A DNA stretch of 64,000 bases from Hemerocallis citrina (Eukaryota > Streptophyta > Magnoliopsida > Asparagales > Asphodelaceae), in the NCBI GenBank assembly GCA_017893485.1, contig CM030362.1, forward strand, positions 38,162,984 to 38,226,983, given 5' to 3'. Positions 35,401 through 47,037 of this stretch are shown piece by piece. The translations under genes were made by a program, and so were the position numbers. Positions within the stretch are counted from its first letter, which is position 1; each line of letters begins with the position of its first letter. Below the pieces are notes generated by a model. It was not told where the DNA came from. It was given only the letters and a program-made list of their open reading frames with translations, and ran no database searches.

Positions 35401-36088
35401 CAGGGCTAACGGAGTGTGATCAGAGGTAAATCTGATCATCGCTTTAGCCTTAGCTAATGGAAATAGTCTTCCCATTCAGAGGAGACTAGGATTCTATCTG
35501 ATTTTGCCAAAGTTGGAGCTGCTTGTAAATTCGACAGGTACATTTCCTATTCGTAGGGTTTATTTCCACCAACTCTAAATCATCGATTAAAGCATTGAAT
35601 TGCTCCCTGTCCCCCTTAGGCACTCCTCTACCAAGGTGCTCGAATTGAAATCTTGTAATGTTGAAATCACCACCCACCACCCACGGACCCCTGCACCTTC
35701 CTCTAATGCTCCTAAACTCGTCCCAGAACAAATTCCTTTGAGCTGACTCGTAAGGAGCGTAGACTGTAGTAACCGTGTGAATCCAACTATCAGCCCGTCT
35801 TCTGATAATGATCGTGATCGAGTAAACCCCCAAAATTTCATCAATAATCTCGAACATCCTAGGATCTACCTCGATAGCTATACCCCCTGAAAACCCTCTC
35901 GACGGTTTAAATCTCCACTCAAAGGATCCTATTCCTTTAATGCTTTGAAAATTTATTGTATTTGGAAATTCAACCCTAGTTTCCTGAAACGTGCATATGG
36001 TCGGCCTATGCCTAATAATAGTATCACTAATTAGCCTCTTTTTTTATTTCTGTCTCATCCCCCTCACATTCCAGAAAATGTATAACAT
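32442..36088 (-). pseudogene. L1 ORF2 pseudogene: endonuclease, reverse transcriptase, zf-RVT
   Basis: Starts MLYIFWNVRGMRQK (36088), followed by a stop. Endonuclease motifs are WVVGGDFNITR (near 35680) and SDHTPLALD (near 35425). Reverse transcriptase motifs are APGPDGFPLFFYK, DFRPISLLNGSFKIVTKVL and GFIKGRDI (34740-34430), FQKAYDSVEWN (near 34340), GDPLSS-like and catalytic YADD (near 34030), then PLTYLGIPI. The C-terminal domain has CNTCMTHEEDTNHILFNC (near 32830-32780). The frame is continuous from 36088 to 35486 apart from one stop, then shifts at about 35480, 34430, 34150, 33570 and 33320. It is related to the L1 at 14566 but clearly diverged. Confidence 0.88.
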
Positions 36089-36290
36089 TAATAACTAAAA
36101 ACTCTATCACCTAAACTCTCAATACCCCTATTTATTCTATCTGTCGTGGTCCCTCCCCTCTAATGATATTCACGTGGAACAATTGCTCCTCTCTGTTGGA
36201 CCCCATAGCTAGACCGTAAAGACTAGCAAAATAAATAAGAGAATCGTCATTTAAAAGATCTAATACTGAAAAATGACCCGAAGAAATACC

Positions 36291-38435
36291 TTAACAGGCC
36301 GAGGTTGGCTCTCTAGTGTTTGTCGCCGCTCTAATCAAATCTTCTTCACTTGGCCCACTCGATCCCCATTTATCTAACCGCCTTTTGCTCTTTCGCTGAG
36401 AGTCCACATTATATTTGACGACGCTGCCCCCTGCGCTCTCTCCTACCCCGCCTCCTGCCAACTCTCTAACTTGCTTTGCCCATTTTTCGTGCTCCGAATC
36501 GTATGCACTTCCGCCGCTATGTAGATCATTCAAAGCCCCTATCATATCGTTGATTTGCTCCGAATCAAAAGCATTCTGGCTCTGCTCTAAGGACTGCTCC
36601 GATTCAGCACGAACGACGACGTTGCCATCTTCGATTCCTTCCATAACCTCCATCTGCCTATGCGAGTTTTCCCTTATTTCTTCTTCACCTTCGACATTTC
36701 GCAAATTCTCATTGACGGCTTGAACCTGTAGCGCGTCTTCAGCAAACCCTGGCCCATGAACCCCTTCATCTATTAAATCATCTAATATTAAAGCTGGCCT
36801 TTGAACAACTGCAACTTGCAGCCCAGGCCCATGCACCCGGCCCACTTCCTCAACCCCCAGCTCTTCTTCCTTTCGAAAATGCACGCCAAAACTGCCCCTA
36901 AGCGCTATAGCCTCTATGGCCTATTGGATCGAAGCTTGAAGGTCGTCCTTCGACAATAGCACCAATCCTGGGACCTCCTTCGAAATCCGCTCAGAGTTCT
37001 CGTTACCCACGCTCGTCGCACCCTTCAATATCCCTGGCATATGTACACCCAATACTTCGCTCTCTGTCCCTTCTTCCTGACGGCCCTTCCCATCACGCCA
37101 CTGAGGTACAATCAGCCCCATCGTCGTCTCCTTAATTCCCGCTTGTCGTACATCTTTTTGAAATTTGGCGTTGAGGTTAGATCCGTACTGATCCGCAATC
37201 TTGATCTTCTCCTGAAGCTTAAGGTCAGATGAGCGGCCAAGATCTTGATCTGTTGGATCGGACGGACCTCCGTCGTCGCCTACCTTCAACCTATGCTGAT
37301 CACCCTCTTTTTTTATATCGTCTGAACACTCCTGTTCCTCCCACGTCGATACTTTCTCAAAGGAAACATTCTTCTTCTCCACGATAAGTTTAACTTCATA
37401 AAAATCCCCCTCGAACTCCACTTGAACCATCGATGGAATATCAGAAAAGTTCTCGCAACCCACTCTTATTCGCGCAAATTCCCTCCTCTCCTGAGTAATA
37501 GTCGCTCTATCCGCTTCCTGCAGAAATCCAAATGATCGAACGAGGTTCTGAAATCCCGAATGCAACCAGCAATGAAAGGGGAAGTTAAACAAACGGATCC
37601 AAATTGACGGCATCTCATTTGCTTTCAGAGCACCGAAATTGCGCGACCATTGAGAGAAAGTAATGTAGAAGTCGTCGGAGCCCATACCTCTTTTGCCAAG
37701 CACTTCGTTCATCCTCGCCTCATCGTGACAATGGACGAAGAAGGTACTGATGTTAAGACGCTGGACCCTCCACTGGAGCGTCGCAGACGGTGTGATATTG
37801 TCGTAAAGCAAGCTTTCGATCTTCTCAGCTAATGGGTTCCCACTTTGCACCTTGATTATGTTGCACATTCGAAATCGACGCTCAAATTCTGCCATGAGAG
37901 GTGTTGGGGTAATCAAGGCCTTCACCATTGCTCTTCCACCAGCGAAGCTTTCTTGAGTTTTGCTAATGTGAGTGTTGAACGATGTTTCGCCTCTTGGAGC
38001 TGTGGACGAAGGAGTTGGAATCCTCTTGAGGCTTGGACAATCTCGAGAAATGTGGCCAGATCTACGACAAGCATAGCAAAACCAGTCTTTGGTACAATGT
38101 GATAACGCGTGCCCCCATTGTGCACACTTATGGCACCGCTGACCATCCCCCTCCGATGCTGACTCATTCCTCGTCTGCCACTTAGTTGCTTTGATAGATT
38201 TACGAGAGCGCACCAGCAACCACTCTCCGTCTTCGTCTTTTTTGGTGATAGTCGGAGAGCTTCTTCTAGCAGTGAATCATGCCGGAGATCCCTTCCTCGC
38301 CGCCCCTTTGACGACGTCAACATAGGATATATGATTTCGCTCCAGGTGCTCCCTATCAGCCTCCCTATCCACCGATCCATCTCTCTTTGTCAAGCCCTTA
38401 CCTCTATCCTCATCACTTCTATGTAGTTCACTCAT
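36291..38435 (-). pseudogene. L1 ORF1 (gag-like, zinc knuckles), two premature stops
   Basis: One reading frame runs from the ATG at 38435 to the stop at 36291 (715 codons with stop), broken only by in-frame stops near 38280 and 36918. Residues about 85-125 carry two CCHC zinc knuckles (CHKCAQWGHALSHC, CYACRRSGHISRDC). Further on lies a DUF4283-like RNA-binding region (MPSIWIRLFNFPFHCWL). The C-terminal 200 residues are acidic and low in complexity. ORF1 proteins coat the element RNA and chaperone retrotransposition. With so little damage this is a comparatively young copy. I chose the 38435 start because the frame is coherent from there and no earlier ATG is visible. Confidence 0.85.
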
Positions 38436-38936
38436 CTTCCCTCTATGGGAGGAATGAGGGACTCTGTGGGATGTACACGTGTTAAGAATAAATTTGGTAG
38501 AGTTCCTCTATGGGAGACTCCCTCTATGGGAGGAATGAGGGACTCTCATAATCCCCAAAAATAAAAAAACTTTGATATGCATGTGTGGTGCACGTGTTAA
38601 GAATAAATTTGGAGTTGCACGTGCGATGTACAGATTTGTTTGGTGACAAAGTAGTATTTGTTTGAAAAATTGAAGGAAAAACTTTAATTTGTACGTGCAA
38701 TACATATGTTATAAGTAGTGTTATAGTTGTACGTACAATATACGTATTTATTTGTAATAAAAAGATTAAAAATTTGTTTGTTTGTTTGACAACTCTCCTA
38801 AAGATAGTAAGATTCTTGACTTTTGTCCTATATTGCTATGATTAATCAGGATGTGGTATTCAGACCGGTAATGATGGTTGACTGGAGTCTAGGGATGGCA
38901 TGCATTTGGTCCGCAAAATGACATGATAGAATTTAA
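38436..38936. other. Helitron-tail-like repeats and a short duplication
   Basis: CTCTATGGGAGGAATGAGGG followed by ACTCT occurs at 38441 and 38520. Between and after are GTACACGTGTTAAGAATAAA and GTTGCACGTGCGATGTACAG-type words, inverse relatives of the array at 30130-30556. No gene is recognised. Confidence 0.5.
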
Positions 38937-39847
38937 GAGCATCCGCATTAATGCACTAGTTATTTAAGTTTTTTTTATTTTTGACAATCTAAATGACAAC
39001 TTTAACAACAAAAAAAAAATATTTGACAATAGGTTGGAGAGAGAGAGATCTAGTTACTGATAGATTTTTCCCGATAGATTTTTCCTCCCCTTCCTTTATT
39101 TTGGGGATTCTGAGACAGGGAGAGGAATTGGATTATGAGAGAGAGTGTGTGTCTGGAGAAGATGAGAAGATTAATAAATGTTCAAAATAACCCCCCCCCC
39201 CCCCCCGGTCCGTCCAATGCTCATCATGATGAGCTCGGATCCGACGGCGTGCGGAAGAGTTCACATGCACAACGGTGATAACTCTTCGCATCTGAACACT
39301 TCTCTATATATGTATTTGGAGGGAAAAAAAGAAAAGTTTGGTGATGTGACGTATGACATTGCCATTTAGTTTATCAAATTTGATTAAAAAATGGCCATTG
39401 TCAAATTTGACAACCCAAATATAAAGTTGGTGTGGAGGATTTTTACCATTTGAGTTGCCAAATATTAAAATGACAACCCAAATCTCTAATGTCTAATATT
39501 ATAATGGGAGAGGTGAGGTTGTCATATGTAGCCATTCAACCATCTAATCTCAATCATTTATTTTTAAGTAGGAGTTATATTAACCATTCATTTACTCAAC
39601 TATTGTTAGTTACCATAATACCTTCAAAGTTCAAATTTATTTACGACAAAATTATTTACAAAAGTGTCACTAATATAAAATAAAAGTTTGTGCCACTAGG
39701 AATAATTTTTTAAAGTGTATATAATGAGTAGAGGGAGGTCTCAGGTTCAAAGCCAGATTACGTCTTATTATTTACTATATAAAAAAAAATTAATAAGAAC
39801 ATACATCACACATGCAGATGACTGGTGAGAACTTAGTGTGGATGCTT
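38937..39847. mobile_element. MITE, GAGCATCC family (copy E), with nested Helitron and C run
   Basis: GAGCATCCGCATTAATGC...CTTAGTGTGGATGCTT with TAA on both sides (38934-38936, 39848-39850). It contains a 343-bp Helitron (39483-39825) and a run of 16 C at 39191-39206. The terminal repeats are more diverged than in copies A-D. Confidence 0.65.
39483..39825 (+). mobile_element. Short non-autonomous Helitron
   Basis: Starts A|TCTCTAATGTCTAATATTA and ends GCAGATGACTGG|T, fitting the CTRR-T rule. About 115 bases at the start match the Helitron-like end at 280-394. It contains GTCTCAGGTTCAAAGCCAGA, also seen in the tails at 63308-63674. No coding sequence. Confidence 0.55.
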
Positions 39848-39959
39848 TAAGAAGAAAAACACGTGCTAATTAAATAGTAGGAAATCCACCGTTTGTTCCG
39901 GAGCTGAAAGGGACTTATTTCCTTGTTCTTTGTCTGGCTTCATACCCCACGCACACTTA

Positions 39960-40935
39960 GAGCAACTCCAATGGGGGTCTTTATTTCTCATCTCTATAAT
40001 GGAATATTCCCAGGAATATTCTATTATAGAGATGAGAAAATAAAGACCCACTCCAACCATGCATCTCTATAATTTATAGGAATTTTTGATTAGTTTTGTT
40101 ATAAATAATTTTACATTAAATTGCTTATATTAATAATGTATTTGGGGAAAAAAAATTATGATGTTGGAAATATATCGCCGAAAGCTTTAAAACGAGCCTA
40201 ATATTAGTACTTTTTGGAACTAATTTTAAATTATGAACTTTTTACTTGTAGTAACAATGCAAAATAATCAAGTGTAAAATTACTTAAGAATTAATTTAAT
40301 AATATCATATATAACATTAATCAAATAAATTTTCTAATTTAGTATATTTTAATATATAACATTATTGTTTGAAAAAAAAATTATGTTGTTGGAAATATCT
40401 CGCCGAAAGCTTTAAAACGAGCCTAATATTAGTACTTTTTGGAACTAATTTTAAATTATGAACTTTTTACTTGTAGTAAAAATGTAAAATAATCAAGTGT
40501 AAAATTACTTAAGAATTAATTTAATAATATCATATATAACATTAATCAAAATAACTAAATAATCTTATCTATAAATATTGTATCAATTATTTTTTTCAAA
40601 CAATAAAAAAATATTCAAAATTGGTCTCATTTTAAAGGTATCGTCGAGACATTTCCAACTGTACCAAAATAATAAAATTTTGTTTAATATTTTATAAGAT
40701 ACATTCACGAAATATACAATACACATTTTAATTAAAGGATAAGGAAGGAATTCTTAAAAAGATATTAAGGTAAAAAAGGGTTAAATGGGAAATACAAATA
40801 ATGAATAGTGTTTTGGAGATGAACCCAAAAGTCTCCAAATTTGGAGACGTTTTTGAAGCATCTCCATTTTGAAGATGGGTATAGAGACTGGTTGGGGCTT
40901 CATTTTTTCAAAATGAAACCCCATTGGAGATGCTC
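39960..40935. mobile_element. MITE with GAGCAACTCC ends (copy F) and internal 225-bp duplication
   Basis: GAGCAACTCCAATGGGG...CCCCATTGGAGATGCTC, flanked by TTA on both sides (39957-39959, 40936-40938). Near each end a second palindromic block occurs (ATAATGGAATATTCC... and CCAAATTTGGAGACG). Inside, about 165 bases from TTGGAAATATATCGCCGAAA are repeated 225 bases downstream (40164 and 40389) with few changes. Confidence 0.8.
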
Positions 40936-40991
40936 TTATCATTTTAACATTAAAAAAATACCTCACTCTTATCTTCATTTTATATATTTAA

Positions 40992-41769
40992 GAGCATCTC
41001 TAGTCGTTCAAGTTAAAAAATGGCTATATGAAAATTTTGGAAATAGCAAATAGCGAAAATGTTGCAGTCGTCTATATTCAAAAAATGGGATTTTTTTTTG
41101 ACGAAACGAAAGATGATATACCCGTCTAAAGATTTACTGTAGAAAGCGGAAAAAATATGAAGGACAGCAGATGATCTGATTTTTGTGTTGGACGGGAGAT
41201 GAACTCCCGTCCTTCACAAATTTTTATTTTTATTTTAAAAAATTCATCAGACGGCATCTGATGAATTTTTTAAAATAAAAATAAAAATAAAAATTTGTGA
41301 AGGACGAGAGTTCATCTCTCGTCCAACACAAAAAATCTAATTATTTATTTATTTATTTCCTCAATCCGTGCAATGTGTGAAGGAACTTTTAAAAAAAAAA
41401 TTTTTTAAGGACGGGAGATGACATCCCCTGTCCAACACAAAAGCACTTTTTTTGTTTTTTCCCTCAAATGCCAGCGAGAGTTGGCATCTTCAATTTTTTG
41501 TTTTTCCAAACAGCAGATCATATGCAGTCTGTGGGTTTCTCAATTAAAAAATTTGTCTCTGACGACAAATCATTTACCGTCCGACTATAAAACGGCAGAT
41601 GATCTTCCGACTTCTAAAATATGGATAAAGCCATTTCCGCTGCCAAATATAGCCGTCTCCTGTTCATTTGAAACCCAAAAATTGGGCATATAGACGACGA
41701 CTACAGAGAGTTTTTTTTCTCCAAAATATCCATTTTTTGAATATATATTGCCGACGACTACAAATGCTC
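40992..41769. mobile_element. MITE, GAGCATCC family (copy D), with a long perfect-looking hairpin
   Basis: GAGCATCTCTAGTCGTTC...CGACGACTACAAATGCTC, flanked by TAA on both sides (40989-40991, 41770-41772). At 41179-41338 two arms of about 75 bases fold on themselves, starting TTTTTGTGTTGGACGGGAG and meeting near 41258. Each arm also contains a GGACGRGAG...CTCYCGTCC palindrome. No protein frame. Confidence 0.83.
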
Positions 41770-41895
41770 TAACAAAGTAACAATGCTATCTTTCATGCCA
41801 TTCATTTTATTTTTTTAACTCACATATTATAATTTATGTGTTGGAGATGATGCAAGCATGGTTATAACTTATAACAGAGATTGAGAATAAGATAA

Positions 41896-42131
41896 GGCTA
41901 AATATAAAAAAAAACCACTCAACTATTGTGCATTTTTAAAAAATCACACTCAACTTTTTTTTAAAAAAAACCCCTAACCCAACTATGTTTTAAACAATAT
42001 TTTTTTAAAAAAAACCTCACTCACCCATCCCTGAAAAACATAGTTGGGTGAGGTTTTTATATAAAAAAAAAAGGCTTGGTGTGGTTTTTTTAAAATGCAC
42101 AATAGTTGGGTGAGGTTTTTTATATTTAGCC
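41896..42131. mobile_element. Foldback element, GGCTAAATATA family
   Basis: Left arm GGCTAAATATAAAAAAAAAC with CACTCAACTATTGTGCATT; right arm AATGCACAATAGTTGGGTGA with GTTTTTTATATTTAGCC. ATAAG occurs on both sides. The middle has a second small inverted pair around CACCCATCCCTGAAAAACA. Confidence 0.75.
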
Positions 42132-42269
42132 ATAAGATAATGCAAATCTTATCTATTGGGCATCCAAACCAACAATATATATAAAACTTTATAAGATTTG
42201 ATAATAATATGTCATATGCATATAACTATATATATACATGTATTAACAGTTCATCTCAAACTCACGGTG

Positions 42270-43605
42270 GATCAATAAGAGTGAGTTTGAAAAGCAACAC
42301 CTGATATTGGGCCCTCATGTGAGATTTCGTAAAGAAATATGTGCATTGAGCTTTAGAAGGCATGTAACGAAGTGATATGATCTTAGGAATACATTCACTA
42401 ATGATCATGGGCACTTTTGATGGTACTAGTATTGTCATAAAAAAATGGGAGTAAGCTTCGAAACAATACCAAAATCTCTTAGTTACCATCGTAACCATTC
42501 TACCTCTACTATGGTGGTAGCAAGAGCACGAACTTCAGACATCGAACTCGAACGAGAAATCTTGGTCTGCTTCTGGGACATCCGAGAAATTAAAGAATTT
42601 TTAAGAAAGATACAATAGCCTGCGATGGATCGCCTACCATCATGGTCACTAGCCCAGATGACATTAGTGTAGGCATGCAGTACTAGTGGAATGAACTTGG
42701 AGAAGAATATAGATTGAGCAATCGTGCCAAGAGGCTAGATGCACCCAAAACAAATAAGCTTAGTGCACAGATGTAGTAGCAGACACAAACTGGCTCAAAA
42801 TATGAACCGCATGAGATATATCTGGTCGGGTAATGGTAAGATAGATAGAAAAGACCCAAGATGTCGGTATCTAGTATGATCATAATGAGGAATCTCATTT
42901 GCTTCTTGAAGCTTCAAGTTGAATTTTATAGGAGTTATTTCAGTACGACTATCAGATATATTGACACGGGCCAGAAGATATGATGTATATTTTTTGTTGA
43001 GAAAGAAGATAACCAAGGGCACTGAGGTAACTTCAATCCCAAGAAAATACCTAAGCAAGCCAAGATCAGTCTTAACAAACTAATTATGCAGATAGATTTT
43101 CAGAGTCTGAATAAGGGTAGGGTCGTCACCAATAATAATCATATCATCAACATATCACAACAAAATTGTGTGACCATTGTCAAATGAGTGAATGAACATA
43201 GCTGGATCATAAGCACTCCGAAGAAAACCAGCAGAGCGAAGTGTAGAACTAAAACACTCAAACTAAGCCCATCAAGAATGTTTGGGATCATAAGTGCACA
43301 TCGAAGATGATATGCAGTATTTGGGAGGTGATGTAAACCAGGTGGAGGAAGCATATAAACTTCTTCATGAAGTTCATCATGAGGGACAACATTCTTCAGA
43401 TCCACTTGCCACAGAGGTCAGTTACGGAGTGCAACAACAACAACGAGAGTCCCTAACTATGGTCATGTATGCAACAAGAGCAAAATTCACATGATAATCA
43501 ATCTTATATATTCTTGTTGAAAACCTCGTGCAATAAGAAGAGCCTTGTAGTGCTCAATAGAGCAATCGAACTTGGTTTTGATCTTATATACCCACTTGCA
43601 TGTAA
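42270..43605 (-). pseudogene. Ty1/copia reverse transcriptase-RNase H remnant
   Basis: Minus-strand pieces follow copia pol order: a YKIKTK-x-D-x-SIE-x-YKALLIARGFQQ segment (43590-43510), MDLKNVVPHDELHEEVYM with PPPGLHH (43405-43330), LRYFLGIEV (near 43055), a LPDQIYLM segment (near 42810), then RRSIAGYCIFL and KQTKISRSSSMSEVRALATT (42640-42520) from the RNase H end. Many frameshifts and stops. Its N-terminal side is cut at 43605 by a gypsy LTR. LTRs of this copia element were not found. Confidence 0.8.
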
Positions 43606-43685
43606 TGTAACGCCCCGGATCCCACTACCGGAAATATGTGACACAACCAGAATCTTTTCCTTCAAATGCATCTCAACACAGTAAT

Positions 43686-46600
43686 TGTAGCGTCCCAAAT
43701 TTCCAATATGATATCTCCAAAATACGTGGCACAATTCCCAGCATCAACTTCAAATGTAATATTAAACAAAGCCAAATACCAATAATATTTTTTTCAACTT
43801 TCATTACATTAATCTTTACATAACACAGCGGAATACAATACACCTTGAATTACAAATTTCTTTCTTTACAACGATTTTTTTTTTACAACAATACATAACC
43901 CATTACACCACTTTAACTCAAGCATCCAAAATCCAAGCTACAAGTAATCACATGTAGAACATGAGGCTAGAGATAACCCTAACCCCCAAAACTGAAGGGG
44001 TCAACCATAACGGTGTGAGTGATATAAAAACAACATAAATAGAACATAAAAACATAAATAACATGTAATAAGTAAGAACAATATAAGGTAAGATATAACA
44101 ATAAGACATGAAAATATCAAGTGGAACTAGACTAAGTGTCAAGTGTAGAAAACCAGAAAAACACATGCTTAAACCAAATCAAGAAAACACAATACTATAT
44201 GCTGACTCTCTAATGCGTACTTGTTGGATTCTATGCATCCCACTCTACATAGGTCCGGTGTATGTCCCTAACGTCTCCACATTGTAGGGTTTAATCCCCC
44301 GCTATGCAACTAATCCCAACACGATGACTACTATGAGATAAAGATAAACTGTGAGTATTAGCCCATGCCCTGATAATTTCGGCGATCAATCTTTATCCAC
44401 AGATAATTCTGGAGACTATTTCACTCACACCTGGGAATCTTCGAGAATACCCCACACCGCAAGCGATGACACCTCATCACACGAATACCACATGTGCGAC
44501 GCCTTGACCCCGATAATTTCGGAGATCAATCCCACACCACAGGTAATTCCGAAGACTATTTCACTCACACCTGGATAATTCTGGGAATTATCTCACACCG
44601 CAAGTCATACTGAGGTCCATAACTCATGTTCCCTTTCATCATATCGCCACTAGTGCTTGTTCTTAACTTTTTGAGTTAGTTAGTTTAATTACGAATCACC
44701 TAGAGTTGATATACCCCACTGGACTTAACTAAACAACTGATCAACTAAAATGCCTCGACAGGCCCAAAACACAAATATCTCAACCGTCGGTATACTAAGG
44801 TCCCACACACCTTCTAGGGACTCACACTCAACCATCCAAACCAAACCTTCCATTAACAATACTTTAATAAAACAATTTGGAAACATATGTTCAATAGGAA
44901 ATAAGGTTTAGAATAGTAAATTATAGATCCAAAATATTTAAAGAATAACTCATTTAAAATAGCATCAGAATAACTCAAGAACATCAGTAACAGTCGACTA
45001 TATATAGGAGTCGGTCGACTGTCCAGAGTGAAAACCCAAGACTTCAAGAAAGTTTATCTAAGTAATAGCAGTCGACTGTAAAAGCCATAGGTCGACTGTC
45101 CAGAATGACAACTCCAGAACTTAACATAAAATAATTCTAAGTATTAACAGTAGATTGTAAAAGGTCATCGGTCACTATCCAAAATGAAAATCCAAATCTC
45201 AGGAAAATATCAAAACAGAGCAGACTCAGTCGACTGTAAACATGGTTCAGTTGACTGTTCCGCACGAAATTTCAAGAAAACAAGAAAAACACAGCAGCCA
45301 GGTAATGAAGGTCGACTGTAATTTCTACCGGTCGACTGTCGACCTGCAGACTGCAGTTTTTTTTCCTGTTGTACTACACTTTTTAACCGATATGGAGTTT
45401 TACTTAATAAAAATGAATTATGTAAAAAGCATATTTCTGATATGATCAAATAAGAATTGTAGGATATATAAGAGTCAATAAAACCCATCAAAATCACTTG
45501 AATTAACAAAAATAACAAATTGTTGATTTTCTTCAATAACAATGAAGTACGAAATTTATGTAAATCATTTGTGCATGTTCGTGCACTAAAGAAAATTCCA
45601 CAAGACCTTCGATTAGAAATAGCAACATATTCAGAATTTAATCTTAATATTCAAGGAATTCAATATGAGTAATACCTTGCACAATCCCAAAAATCCCCAA
45701 TTTAGTTGTATTGCATCAAATACCATTCAATTTCTCCCAAATCCAATTCTCAAAACAAGAATTCATAATTCATTAATCCTTCTCAAGACTTCTTAAACCC
45801 CATCGCCATTATTAACTCATGAACATACAAGGTTACTATTATCATAATCAAGTTGTGTTCACCAAACTCAAAATAATATGGATCTCAAACCATACACATG
45901 CAAATCCATTCGTGGATAACTAGGGTTCACAAAAGATCAATTTTTAATTCAATAATCCATCCAATCCATCATGTACATTTTCATACTCAACCCTAGCATG
46001 CTTTCTAAAGATGAATCACCACATCCAACATTCAAAGAACAAAACAAAACAAATATATCACTCACATTGTTAAAGGAATTGAACGAAGATGAAAAAATAA
46101 TAAGAAAAGCTCCTCCTAGCAAGAAATCCAAGATCTTTCTTTAGAACTCCAAAATAATAAGAAATAATAAATCTCCTGTATTGTGCAGTGGATGATGGCT
46201 GCACAAACCCTATATAGTCTGGGACTTAAGATTCTAGGGTTTTAGAAAATATTTGCAAAATACTCCTTTTTAAAATGTCCCTTTTCATAATTAGGCCCTT
46301 TTATTGGAAATTAGTAAAAACCAGTTTTAATCAAGTTCAAAAATTGAAAAGATCCCCCCAGCATCAGCCGGCTCTGTAGGGAAACCCATAAAACAAAATT
46401 TGCATTTTCATCCCTTCAAATATCGATTTTGCAAAAAGATCATCTTTTACCAAAACTTGTGAAATAAGTCAAGTGTGTAGGAACTAGAGGTAAAATCTGT
46501 ACTCTTGAATTAACTAGGGATTATATTCATTCCAAAAATCCAAAAATCTGGAGTTTTCACCCCCATTTGTTAATTTTGCACAAAAGTTCTTCTTTTTGTA

Positions 46601-46835
46601 ATAATTGCAAATAAGTCCAATAATTTTCAGAAAAATCAAGAAAAATCCCAAATAATCTCAAATAATAATTAATGAGTTTTCCAAAAATAGTTTTTGATTT
46701 TGAACTTCCCAAGTCCAACATTTGCACATGTAAAAAGAATGAATTTTTAGACTGACAGTTATTAAATCACAAAAAAAATCATTTTAATTCACTTTCTAAT
46801 CTCAAAACAATATTTTAAAAATACAGGGTACTACA
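43686..46835 (-). repeat. 3' LTR (3.15 kb) of the nested gypsy element
   Basis: On the minus strand it starts TGTAGTACCCTGTATTTTT and ends TTGGGACGCTACA. It carries GTCGAC-centred motifs at about 44993-45345, several in pairs (CAGTCGACTGTAA...GGTCGACTGTCC), and diverged 43-bp-type repeats at 44370-44600. TTCTAAGGAGGGACTGA lies directly before it on the minus strand as the likely polypurine tract. Confidence 0.85.
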
Positions 46836-47037
46836 TCAGTCCCTCCTTAGAATAATTCTGTTCTCAGAACTATTACTAATGAGGTCCAAACAACGATAAA
46901 CAAAGGAAAGTCAATCTCATAAATGAAACCATAATTCAAAACATTCACATAGGAGAACATAATCAAATAAAAGAAATACAACCCAATCCAATAGTACAAT
47001 CATCCAAAGAAGATACAATCACATAAATAAGATACAA

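Larger units (their letters stand above)
32236..38435 (-). mobile_element. L1-type LINE, nearly full length (6.2 kb)
   Basis: Minus-strand element with ORF1 starting at 38435, ORF2 from 36088, a 3' untranslated part and a poly-A tail (T run at 32236-32247 on the plus strand). Unlike the L1 at 14566-19727 it keeps the ORF1 start. ORF1 is almost open and ORF2 carries more damage. No target duplication could be confirmed: the sequence before the T run (TTGATTCATCAGTGG) is not found beyond 38435. Confidence 0.88.

Noticed and set aside
32236..38435. Target duplication for the longer L1
   Set aside because: The bases next to the poly-A side were not found beyond the ORF1 start; similar words nearby belong to other repeats.
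39740..39775. CAGGTTCAAAGCC as a tRNA/SINE B box
   Set aside because: No matching A box at the right distance; the segment is part of a Helitron-like unit seen also at 63308-63674.
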